64,000 nt of DNA. Source: Mycobacterium lentiflavum (GTDB lineage Bacteria > Actinomycetota > Actinomycetes > Mycobacteriales > Mycobacteriaceae). Position numbers and translations under genes: made by a program. A model generated the notes under the pieces. It made no database searches and had not been told where the DNA came from. It saw nothing but the letters and a program-made list of their open reading frames with translations. The stretch lies in assembly GCF_022374895.2 (NCBI RefSeq), contig NZ_CP092423.2, positions 4,092,001-4,156,000 on the forward strand, read 5' to 3'. Positions 1 to 7,341 of the stretch are shown in pieces; positions within the stretch are counted from its first letter, which is position 1; each line of letters starts with the position of its first letter.

Positions 1-900
1 ACGCGCCTCGGGTACGTCAATCTTGTTCAGTACCACCGCCCGCGGCCGCTCGGCCAGGTCGACCAGCGCCGCATCGCCTTGCAGGGTCGGCGTGTAAGCG
101 GCGAGTTCGGCTTCCAGCGCGTCGATGTCGGAGATCGGGTCGCGGCCGGGCTCGGCAGTGGCGCAGTCGACAACATGCACCAGCACCGCGCATCGTTCGA
201 TGTGGCGCAGGAAATCCAGCCCAAGGCCGCGGCCTTGCGACGCGCCCGGGATCAAGCCGGGCACGTCGGCGACGGTGAACGACTGCTCGCCGGCCGAGAC
301 GACGCCGAGATTGGGAACCAGTGTGGTGAACGGATAGTCGGCGACCTTGGGTTTGGCCGCCGAGATGACCGATACCAGCGACGACTTGCCCGCCGACGGA
401 AAGCCGACCAGCCCGACGTCCGCGACAGTCTTGAGCTCAAGGGTGAGATCGCGGGCCTGGCCGGGCTCACCCAGCAGCGCGAAGCCGGGTGCCTTGCGCG
501 CCCGGGACGCGAGCGCCGCGTTGCCCAGCCCGCCGCGGCCGCCCGCGGCGGCTTCGAAGCGGGTGCCCACACCGACCAAATCGGCCAGCAGGCGGCCGTT
601 TTCGTCCAGCACGACGGTGCCGTCGGGGACCTTGACTTCCAGATCCGCACCCGCCGCGCCGTCGCGGTTGCTGCCCGCCCCCTGCTTGCCGTTGGGAGCG
701 GTGACGTGCGGCCGGAAATGGTAATCCAGCAGCGTGTGTACGGCGGGATCGACAACAAAGACGATGCTGCCGCCACGGCCGCCATTCCCGCCGTCGGGGC
801 CGCCGAGCGGCTTGAACTTCTCGCGATGAACCGAGGCGCAGCCGTTACCGCCGGAGCCCGCTCGGGCGTGGATGACGACTCGATCGACAAACCGAGGCAT
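1..900 (-). CDS. obg: GTPase Obg/CgtA, 3' part beyond window
   Basis: Ribosome-associated GTPase involved in late 50S assembly and stress control. About 300 N-terminal residues are visible, from ATG at 900 reading off the left edge. The start MPRFVDRVVIHARAGSGG opens the glycine-rich Obg fold. The G domain follows with G1 GFPSAGKS near residue 167, G3 DVPGLIPG near 212 and G4 NKID near 293, just before the edge. The rest of the G domain and any C-terminal OCT domain lie outside. It sits 42 bases after rpmA, the usual rplU-rpmA-obg order of ribosome-linked genes. Confidence 0.97.
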   Translation of the reverse strand, partial: MPRFVDRVVIHARAGSGGNGCASVHREKFKPLGGPDGGNGGRGGSIVFVVDPAVHTLLDYHFRPHVTAPNGKQGAGSNRDGAAGADLEVKVPDGTVVLDENGRLLADLVGVGTRFEAAAGGRGGLGNAALASRARKAPGFALLGEPGQARDLTLELKTVADVGLVGFPSAGKSSLVSVISAAKPKVADYPFTTLVPNLGVVSAGEQSFTVADVPGLIPGASQGRGLGLDFLRHIERCAVLVHVVDCATAEPGRDPISDIDALEAELAAYTPTLQGDAALVDLAERPRAVVLNKIDVPEAR

Positions 901-942
901 CGGGGGTCCTCTCAGCTACCCGCATGCACGGGCGCAGCGACC

Positions 943-1209
943 TTAGTCGGTGGTCTGCCCGGCCGCGACGATGCTGACGGTCTTACGGCCGCGCTTGAGG
1001 CCGAACTGGACGGCGCCGGCTTCCTTGGCGAACAACGTGTCGTCGCCGCCACGCCCGACATTGACGCCGGGGTGGAAGTGGGTGCCACGCTGGCGGACGA
1101 TGATTTCGCCGGCCTTCACGATCTGGCCGCCGAATCGCTTGACGCCCAGCCGCTGAGCGGCGGAGTCGCGACCGTTGCGCGAGCTGGAAGCGCCCTTCTT
1201 GTGTGCCAT
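943..1209 (-). CDS. rpmA: 50S ribosomal protein L27
   Basis: Structural protein of the large ribosomal subunit whose N-terminus reaches the peptidyl-transferase centre. 88 residues, normal length. It begins MAHKKGASSSRNGRDS, the unprocessed L27 start with no Firmicutes-type leader, and contains the conserved RQRGTHFHPG segment. It lies between rplU (58 bases upstream) and obg in the conserved operon and is expected to be co-transcribed from the promoter upstream of rplU. Confidence 0.98.
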   Translation of the reverse strand: MAHKKGASSSRNGRDSAAQRLGVKRFGGQIVKAGEIIVRQRGTHFHPGVNVGRGGDDTLFAKEAGAVQFGLKRGRKTVSIVAAGQTTD

Positions 1210-1267
1210 GTCTATGAGCCTCCGCTCAGTGCTGTCGGTTCTGTCTGTTCTTCGCCGGACGGGCCGG

Positions 1268-1579
1268 TCACGCGATTCCGGTGACCTTCAGGACCGTCAA
1301 CTGCTGACGGTGGCCCTGACGCTTGTGGTAGCCGGTCTTGTTCTTGAACTTGTGGATACGGATCTTCGGGCCCTTGGTGTGCTCGAGCACTTCGCCGGTC
1401 ACGGCTACCTTGGCCAGCGCGGCAGCGTCGGAAGTGACGGTCGCACCGTCAACCACCAGCGCCACCGGCAACGACACCTGGGCGCCGGGCTCGGATTCGA
1501 GCTTCTCGACCTTGACCACGTCACCGACGGCAACCTTGTACTGCTTGCCACCGGCCTTGACGATTGCGTAGGTCGCCAT
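1268..1579 (-). CDS. rplU: 50S ribosomal protein L21
   Basis: Large-subunit ribosomal protein that binds 23S rRNA. The ATG at 1579 (MATYAIVKAGGKQYKV) gives 103 residues, the family length, and has a GGAG-type ribosome-binding site a few bases upstream. The open frame continues upstream to 1789, but that extension is arginine-rich, unlike any L21, and includes the likely promoter, so it is leader. The signature KTGYHKRQGHRQ near the C-terminus is intact. First gene of rplU-rpmA-obg. Confidence 0.98.
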   Translation of the reverse strand: MATYAIVKAGGKQYKVAVGDVVKVEKLESEPGAQVSLPVALVVDGATVTSDAAALAKVAVTGEVLEHTKGPKIRIHKFKNKTGYHKRQGHRQQLTVLKVTGIA

Positions 1580-1909
1580 CGTTGCTCCTGCCTCTTCCTT
1601 ACGTCTTCCGCGCGCGTGCAAACCGCGATGCGCGTGGTGGGTCTGGGGAGCGGGAGAATCTTCCCGCCTGTCGTCCGCCGAAGTCAGCCGCCCGGCTTGA
1701 CGACAACTGTCCAAGGGTACGTGACCAGCGGCTACAGGGTCAAACCGGCACCCGGGCGAGCCGCGGCAGGCTCCAGGCCTGGTCAGCACCCCCCGAGGCG
1801 GGGCCCGGCAACGTTAAGAACCGCTCTTTCCAGGTATTTATTGCCTGTTAGCTAACCTCTGACGGTAGGCCGTCCAGGTAGCAGCTGTCGATTTCGCGGT
1901 CGCCGCGGG
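1580..1909. other. Intergenic region between rne and rplU
   Basis: About 330 bases with no credible gene. It holds the 3' trailer of rne, a short GC hairpin around 1791-1803 (CCCC-GAGGC-GGGG) and the candidate rplU promoter. The rplU leader is long enough for post-transcriptional control, but I could not identify a known L21 leader motif. Confidence 0.6.
1714..1743 (-). promoter_or_regulatory. Candidate housekeeping promoter of rplU-rpmA-obg
   Basis: On the minus strand TTGACC (1738-1743) is followed after 18 bases by TACCCT (1714-1719). This fits a sigma-A -35 and the mycobacterial TANNNT -10. It would give a leader of about 130 bases before rplU. Seen by eye only. Confidence 0.45.
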
Positions 1910-4732
1910 TTAGTCAGCGTGGATGGGCGGACCTGCCGGCCTGCCCGCCGCGCGCCGGCGACGTGGACGTCCGAAGCCCGAGTCGGCGTCGGCCCCGTTC
2001 GACGAACCGTGTTCGTCGTCTGAATCCTCGTCGTCGTCTGAATCCTCGTCGTCGTCCAGATCCTCGTCCTCATCATCGAGGTCGAGATCCTCATCGTCGT
2101 CGAGGTCTTCGTCGTCATCGTCGAGATCCTCGTCGTCGAGATCCTCGTCGACCGAGTCCTCCTCGTCGACCTCGTCGGTGTCCTGATCCGTGTCGTCGTC
2201 CTCGAAGGCCTCGGAGTCGGCGTCCTCCAGGTCGGCCGGACCCTCCTGAGTCTGCTCGTCGATCTCGGCGACGACGTCCTCGCCGGCCTCGTCGGCATCA
2301 CCGTTGTCGCGGGTGGCCATCGCCTTGAACATCGGATGCTCACCCGGCGCATGCACGGGCACCTTGGCGACGGCCGGCTGATCGGCGGGCTCTTCGGATC
2401 GGTTCTTCTTCGACCGCTTGCCGCGACGGCCGCCGCCCGACTCGGACTTGCGCCCGATCGTCGGGGCCGAGTCGACCGGGTCGGCGTGCAGCAGGATCCC
2501 GCGGCCGCCACAGTTCGGGCACGACGTCGAAAACGCCTCGATCAGACCGGTTCCCAAGCGCTTGCGGGTCAATTGCACCAGGCCTAACGATGTCACCTCG
2601 GACACCTGGTGGCGGGTGCGGTCCCGGGCCAGCGCCTCGGTGAGCCGGCGCAGCACCAGGTCGCGGTTGGATTCGAGCACCATGTCGATGAAGTCGATGA
2701 CCACGATGCCGCCGATGTCGCGCAGCCGCAGCTGACGCACGATCTCCTCGGCCGCCTCCAGGTTGTTCTTGGTGACCGTCTGCTCGAGGTTGCCGCCGGA
2801 TCCGGTGAACTTGCCGGTGTTGACGTCGACCACGGTCATTGCCTCGGTGCGGTCGATGACCAGCGTGCCGCCCGAAGGCAGCCACACCTTGCGCTCCATC
2901 GCCTTGGTCAGCTGCTCGTCGATGCGGTGCACCGCGAACACGTCCGGGCCGGGCTGCCCTTCCGCTCCGGCCGGGGGCTCGTATTTCGTCAGCTTCGAAA
3001 CTAGATCGGGCGCAACGGAATTCACGTAGTCGTTGATGGTGTTCCACGCCTCGTCACCGGAGACGATGAGACCGGCGAAGTCCTCGTTGAACAGGTCGCG
3101 GATGACCTTGACCAACACATCGGGCTCTTCGTACAGCGCGACCGCCGCGCCCGCGGCCTTCTGTTTGGTCTCGCCCGCCTTGGCCTCGATCTGCTCCCAT
3201 CGCTCCTGCAGGCGGGTGACATCGTGGCGGATGTCTTCCTCTTTGACACCCTCGGACGCGGTCCGGATGATCACTCCGGCGTTCGACGGCACCACCTCAC
3301 GCAGGATCTCCTTGAGACGCTGGCGTTCGGTGTCGGGCAGCTTGCGGCTGATCCCGGTCGACGACGCGCCCGGCACATAAACCAGGTAGCGGCCGGCCAG
3401 TGAGACCTGGGTGGTCAACCGTGCGCCCTTGTGTCCGACCGGGTCCTTGCTGACCTGGACGACGACGTAATCGCCTGGCTTAAGCGCCTTTTCGATCTTG
3501 CGCTCGGCACCGCCCAGCCCCGCCGCCTCCCAGTTGACCTCGCCGGCGTATAGCACGCCGTTGCGGCCCCGACCGATGTCGACGAACGCCGCCTCCATCG
3601 AGGGCAGCACGTTCTGCACGATGCCGAGGTAGATGTTGCCGACCAGTGACGCCGACGCAGCCGACGTCACGAAATGCTCGACGACGATGCCGTCCTCGAG
3701 CACGGCGATCTGCGTGTAGCGCGCACCGGGGTGCGGCGGGTCGGTGCGGACCCGGTCGCGCACCACCATGACCCGTTCGACGGCCTCGCGGCGCGCCAGG
3801 AATTCGGCCTCGGTCAGCACCGGCGGGCGGCGCCGTCCGGCGTCCCGCCCGTCGCGGCGGCGCTGCCGCTTGGCCTCCAGCCGCGTTGAGCCGTCGATGC
3901 CCTTGATCTCGGCATTGCTCGAGCCGTTATTGCCTCTGCCGCCGTCGTCGGAAGATCCCCCCTTGCCGCGCGGTGCCCGCTCGTGCACGACGGTGTTCGG
4001 CGGATCGTCCGGCGAGGCGTCGTCGTTGTCGTCACCCGAACCCGACTTGCGACGACGACGCCTGCGACGGCGCCGGGTGGCGGCGTCCGGCGAACCGTCG
4101 TCGGCGCCGTTGTCGTCGTCGGAGTCATCCGAGTCCTGGTCGTCGGGGTCGTCGGCGTCGTCGTCCGAGTCAGCGGATTTCTGGCCGCGCTGCTCGCCGT
4201 CACCGTCGTCGTCCTGGTCGGGCCCGCCCTGGTCGCCACGGCCGCGGCCGCGGCCCCGCCGGCCCCGGCGGCGGCGCCGGTTAGCCGGCCGATCGGCCTG
4301 TTCCTCGTCGTCGTCACCGTCATCGGAATCGTCGTCGGCGTCGGTGTCGGTGCTGTCGTCAGCGCGGGCTTGAACGTCGGTCGCGACGGGCTGTGGCGCC
4401 ACGAACAGCGGCATGTACGCGGGGCGGTCGATCACGTTCTCGACCGCTACCCGGGACTCAGATGCCCCGGGTGAGGCGACCTCGGCGCTGCTGAAGGCCA
4501 CGAAGTTCTCCGGGGGCCGGGGCGACAGCAGATCACGCACCCGAATCGCGTCCTCGTAGTCCACACCGGAATGCGCGCTGCGGATGCGTCCGTCCAACGC
4601 GCTGAGCGCGTCGACCACCCGCTTGCTGGTGGTTCCCAGCGCTCGTGCCAGGGAGTGGACTCTCAAACGATCCGGCAGGTCTTCCTGAGCCGGCGTAGGT
4701 GAAGGACCTGAAGTTTGGTCACCGTCTATCAC
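1910..4732 (-). CDS. rne: Ribonuclease E/G
   Basis: Main endoribonuclease for mRNA decay and rRNA processing. 940 residues. A long charged N-terminal region, rich in Asp runs and Arg-rich stretches, precedes an S1 RNA-binding domain (about 340-430). The RNase E catalytic core follows, with DVNTGKF near residue 635 and IDFIDM near 679 carrying the metal-binding aspartates, and CPNCGGRG near 741 as the zinc link. The last 120 or so residues are an extreme run of Asp/Glu ending in a basic patch GRPRRRRAAGRP. Mycobacterial RNase E carries scaffold regions on both sides of the core, as here. Start MIDGDQTSG chosen at 4732; the next gene is 319 bases upstream. Confidence 0.95.
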   Translation of the reverse strand: MIDGDQTSGPSPTPAQEDLPDRLRVHSLARALGTTSKRVVDALSALDGRIRSAHSGVDYEDAIRVRDLLSPRPPENFVAFSSAEVASPGASESRVAVENVIDRPAYMPLFVAPQPVATDVQARADDSTDTDADDDSDDGDDDEEQADRPANRRRRRGRRGRGRGRGDQGGPDQDDDGDGEQRGQKSADSDDDADDPDDQDSDDSDDDNGADDGSPDAATRRRRRRRRRKSGSGDDNDDASPDDPPNTVVHERAPRGKGGSSDDGGRGNNGSSNAEIKGIDGSTRLEAKRQRRRDGRDAGRRRPPVLTEAEFLARREAVERVMVVRDRVRTDPPHPGARYTQIAVLEDGIVVEHFVTSAASASLVGNIYLGIVQNVLPSMEAAFVDIGRGRNGVLYAGEVNWEAAGLGGAERKIEKALKPGDYVVVQVSKDPVGHKGARLTTQVSLAGRYLVYVPGASSTGISRKLPDTERQRLKEILREVVPSNAGVIIRTASEGVKEEDIRHDVTRLQERWEQIEAKAGETKQKAAGAAVALYEEPDVLVKVIRDLFNEDFAGLIVSGDEAWNTINDYVNSVAPDLVSKLTKYEPPAGAEGQPGPDVFAVHRIDEQLTKAMERKVWLPSGGTLVIDRTEAMTVVDVNTGKFTGSGGNLEQTVTKNNLEAAEEIVRQLRLRDIGGIVVIDFIDMVLESNRDLVLRRLTEALARDRTRHQVSEVTSLGLVQLTRKRLGTGLIEAFSTSCPNCGGRGILLHADPVDSAPTIGRKSESGGGRRGKRSKKNRSEEPADQPAVAKVPVHAPGEHPMFKAMATRDNGDADEAGEDVVAEIDEQTQEGPADLEDADSEAFEDDDTDQDTDEVDEEDSVDEDLDDEDLDDDDEDLDDDEDLDLDDEDEDLDDDEDSDDDEDSDDEHGSSNGADADSGFGRPRRRRAAGRPAGPPIHAD

Positions 4733-5051
4733 GTATTCTCCTCAAGCCCCCGGGCGCGTCATGTCGACGCGGCCACGCGAGGGCTTCGCTATGTGCCCGG
4801 GTCACTTCTCCCGGACTTGTGATGGTCTTGCCCCGAGCGACTCGGCTTGAACCCACTCGGCGCCGTGCTGAATGTCGGCCTGACATGCCGCGCAACATCG
4901 CGAGCTGGCAATGGTCGCGCTTGTCTAAGTCTTCATTCGAGTGTCTGACGCCGGTCCGGCGACGTTCACCCGCAGTCAGTATCCCACATCACGCCGCGGG
5001 CCCAAACGAGCCTGACCTGGAACCCCGGCACCGGGGTGAAGGTCTACGGGC
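4733..5051. other. Intergenic region upstream of rne
   Basis: 319 bases without a credible gene. It should contain the rne promoter and a long 5' leader (RNase E mRNAs are commonly autoregulated through the leader) plus the ndk terminator hairpin at 5022-5037. No conserved leader could be recognised by eye. Confidence 0.5.
5022..5037 (-). terminator. Candidate ndk terminator hairpin
   Basis: Perfect 6-bp GC-rich stem ACCCCG/CGGGGT with a 4-base loop, 15 bases past the ndk stop. It has no T-tract, as is common in mycobacteria. Confidence 0.45.
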
Positions 5052-5462
5052 CTAAGCGCCGGGAAACCATAGCGCGATTTCGCGCTTGGCTGAATCGATT
5101 GAATCGGATCCGTGCACCAGATTCAGCTGCGTTTCCAGCCCGAAATCGCCACGAATACTGCCCGTTGTAGCCTTCTCCACCGGGTCGGTACCGCCCGCGA
5201 GCTGCCGAAACGCCGCAATGGCGCGCGGCCCCTCGACGATCGCCGCTACGACCGGTCCCGACGTGATGAAGTCGAGTAGCGACTCGAAGAACGGCTTACC
5301 GTCGTGCTCGGCGTAGTGCTGCGTAGCCAACTCTTTGGTTACGCTGCGCAACTCGAGCGCCACAATCGCGAGGCCCTTGCGCTCGATGCGGCTGATGATC
5401 TCACCGATTAGCCGCCGTTCGACGCCGTCGGGCTTGATCAGAACCAGGGTCCGTTCCGTCAC
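5052..5462 (-). CDS. ndk: Nucleoside diphosphate kinase
   Basis: Transfers the gamma-phosphate of ATP to NDPs through a phospho-histidine. Start taken as GTG at 5462 (MTERTLVLIKPDG), giving 136 residues, the mycobacterial length. The open frame runs further to 5678, but that part overlaps the upstream gene and is not NDK-like. The catalytic His is H117 in NLVHGSDS. Reads in the same direction as the DUF4233 gene, 29 bases downstream of it. Confidence 0.97.
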   Translation of the reverse strand: MTERTLVLIKPDGVERRLIGEIISRIERKGLAIVALELRSVTKELATQHYAEHDGKPFFESLLDFITSGPVVAAIVEGPRAIAAFRQLAGGTDPVEKATTGSIRGDFGLETQLNLVHGSDSIDSAKREIALWFPGA

Positions 5463-5491
5463 GGCGGTCAGCGTACCGAAAGAATCGCGAC

Positions 5492-5869
5492 TCAGCCCGG
5501 CGGTGGTTGCCTCTGACGCCGTCGGACCTCGGCGCGGAAGTACGCGATCAGCAGCCACAAGCCGGTGAACAGCACCCCGATGAATCCGACGCCCGGGTAC
5601 ACCGCGAAGCCGACGAGTAGGAGCAGCTGAGCGGCCAGGTTCACCCAGATCGCCCAGGGTTTGCGCTGCACCCCGCACAGCACGATGAGCAGCCCGGCCA
5701 CGCTGACCAGGTAGCCCAGGGACACCGAGGTCAGTCCGCCGCCGACCGCGCCGACCACGGGGATCGCCAGCAATACGACGATGGCTTCCAAGAGCAGCGT
5801 GGCGGCCATCACGGCGCCGAAGCTCTTCCAGGGGTCAGCCGGCGGCGAGTTCTGCTCGCTATCGGTCAT
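5492..5869 (-). CDS. DUF4233 small integral membrane protein (Rv2446c-like)
   Basis: 125-residue membrane protein of unknown function. After a short polar start (MTDSEQNSPPADPWKS) there are about four hydrophobic segments and a basic tail (RAEVRRRQRQ) that should lie in the cytoplasm. Its start overlaps the folC stop by 4 bases (ATGA), so it is translationally coupled to folC. The folC-DUF4233-ndk order is conserved across mycobacteria, but no direct functional link is established. Confidence 0.88.
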   Translation of the reverse strand: MTDSEQNSPPADPWKSFGAVMAATLLLEAIVVLLAIPVVGAVGGGLTSVSLGYLVSVAGLLIVLCGVQRKPWAIWVNLAAQLLLLVGFAVYPGVGFIGVLFTGLWLLIAYFRAEVRRRQRQPPPG

Positions 5870-7341
5870 TGGGGGTCACGACCAAACAAGGTACGCGCGG
5901 CCCCGGCGGTGAACACCGAGCCGGTGATCACCATTCCGGTGCCGGCAAACTCTTCCGCTTCGCCCTCGGCGGCGGCGTCGTCGACCAGCGCGGTCGCGAC
6001 GTCGATCGCGTCACGCAGGTTTTCGGCGGTCAGCACCCGATCGGGTCCGAATCGCTGCTGGGCCGCCAGCGACAGCGCCTCGACATCCAGTGCCCGCGGC
6101 GATCCGTTGTGCGTCACGACGACGGAATCGAACGCCGGCTCCAGCGCAGCCAGGATGCCGTCGACGTCCTTGTCGGCCATTACGCTGAGGACCCCGACCA
6201 GGTAGCGAAAGTCGAATTCGCTGTCCAGGGTCTGCGCTAGCGCCGCAGCTCCGGCGGGATTGTGCGCGGCATCGATGAAAACCGTTGGCGCGCTGCGCAT
6301 TCGCTCCAGCCGGCCCGGACTCGTGACGGCAGCGAAACCGGCCCGCACTGCCTCGACGTCGAGCTGACGCTGCGCGCCAGCGCCGAAGAAGGCCTCGACC
6401 GCCGCCAGAGCCACTACCGCGTTGTGCGCCTGGTGCTCACCGTGCAGCGGCAGGTACATGTCGGAGTACACCCCGCCGAGGCCCTGCAGCTGCAGCACCT
6501 GCCCGCCGATCGCGACCTGCCGGCCCAGCACCGCGAACTCCGAGTCCTCACGCGCTACAGCGGCGTCGGCCGGAACAGACTGCGCCAGAATCACTTCCAT
6601 CGCCTCGGGCGCTTGGCGCGCGATGACCGCGACGGTGTCGGGCGCGCCTTCCGGGGCTCTGGTGATGATGCCCGCCTTCTCGCCGGCGATCGCGGCGATG
6701 TCCTCACCGAGGTATTCGACGTGGTCGATGCCGATCGGGGTGATGACCGCGACGGGCGCGTTAATCACGTTGGTGGCATCCCAGCGACCGCCCATGCCGA
6801 CCTCGACGACCGCGACCTCGACCGGCGCATCGGCGAAGGCCGCGAAGGCCATCGCGGTCAGCACCTCGAACTTGCTCACACGGGGGCCCTGCCCCCCGAA
6901 AACACCAGCCTGTGACTGCGCGTCGATCATCTGCACGAACGGCTCGATCTCCCGGTAGGTCGCCACGTATTGCGCTGGGCTGATTGGCTTTCCGTCGATC
7001 GCGATGCGTTCGATCGCCGACTGCAGGTGCGGGCTGGTAGTGCGGCCGGTGCGCCGGTGCAGCGCGGTCAGCAGCGCGTCGATGATACGCACCACCGAGG
7101 TTTTTCCGTTGGTACCCGCGACGTGGATCGACGGATAGCCGAGCTGCGGCGAGCCGAGCAGATCCATCAGGGCGCTGATACGGGTCAGGCTCGGTTCGAT
7201 TTTCGTCTCGGGCCAACGCTGGTCCAGCAGATGCTCGACCTGCAACAGGGACGCGATCTCGTCCGGCGTCGGAGCCTCGTCCGGCGCCGGAGCAGAGCTG
7301 GTGGCCCCGGATTCGTCGAGCCAGTCGGGCTCGTCGGTCAT
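5866..7341 (-). CDS. folC: Folylpolyglutamate / dihydrofolate synthase
   Basis: ATP-dependent Mur-ligase-family enzyme that adds glutamate to folates (and dihydropteroate in bifunctional members). 491 residues. The P-loop GTNGKTSVVR is near residue 77, followed by the folate-loop region TTSPHLQSAIERI, a VEVGMGGRWDATN segment and the C-terminal ligase domain with DAAHNPAGAAAL. Coupled at both ends by 4-base overlaps: with the valS stop at 7338-7341 and with DUF4233 at 5866-5869. The N-terminal 40 residues are acidic and variable, as in other mycobacteria. Confidence 0.96.
   Translation of the reverse strand: MTDEPDWLDESGATSSAPAPDEAPTPDEIASLLQVEHLLDQRWPETKIEPSLTRISALMDLLGSPQLGYPSIHVAGTNGKTSVVRIIDALLTALHRRTGRTTSPHLQSAIERIAIDGKPISPAQYVATYREIEPFVQMIDAQSQAGVFGGQGPRVSKFEVLTAMAFAAFADAPVEVAVVEVGMGGRWDATNVINAPVAVITPIGIDHVEYLGEDIAAIAGEKAGIITRAPEGAPDTVAVIARQAPEAMEVILAQSVPADAAVAREDSEFAVLGRQVAIGGQVLQLQGLGGVYSDMYLPLHGEHQAHNAVVALAAVEAFFGAGAQRQLDVEAVRAGFAAVTSPGRLERMRSAPTVFIDAAHNPAGAAALAQTLDSEFDFRYLVGVLSVMADKDVDGILAALEPAFDSVVVTHNGSPRALDVEALSLAAQQRFGPDRVLTAENLRDAIDVATALVDDAAAEGEAEEFAGTGMVITGSVFTAGAARTLFGRDPQ

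Noticed and set aside
79..1284. 401-codon plus-strand frame
   Set aside because: Antisense to obg and rpmA, both of which have full motif support.
2000..2170. Repetitive DNA resembling an array
   Set aside because: It is the Asp/Glu codon run of rne; units are not uniform and there are no spacers, so it is not a CRISPR or satellite.
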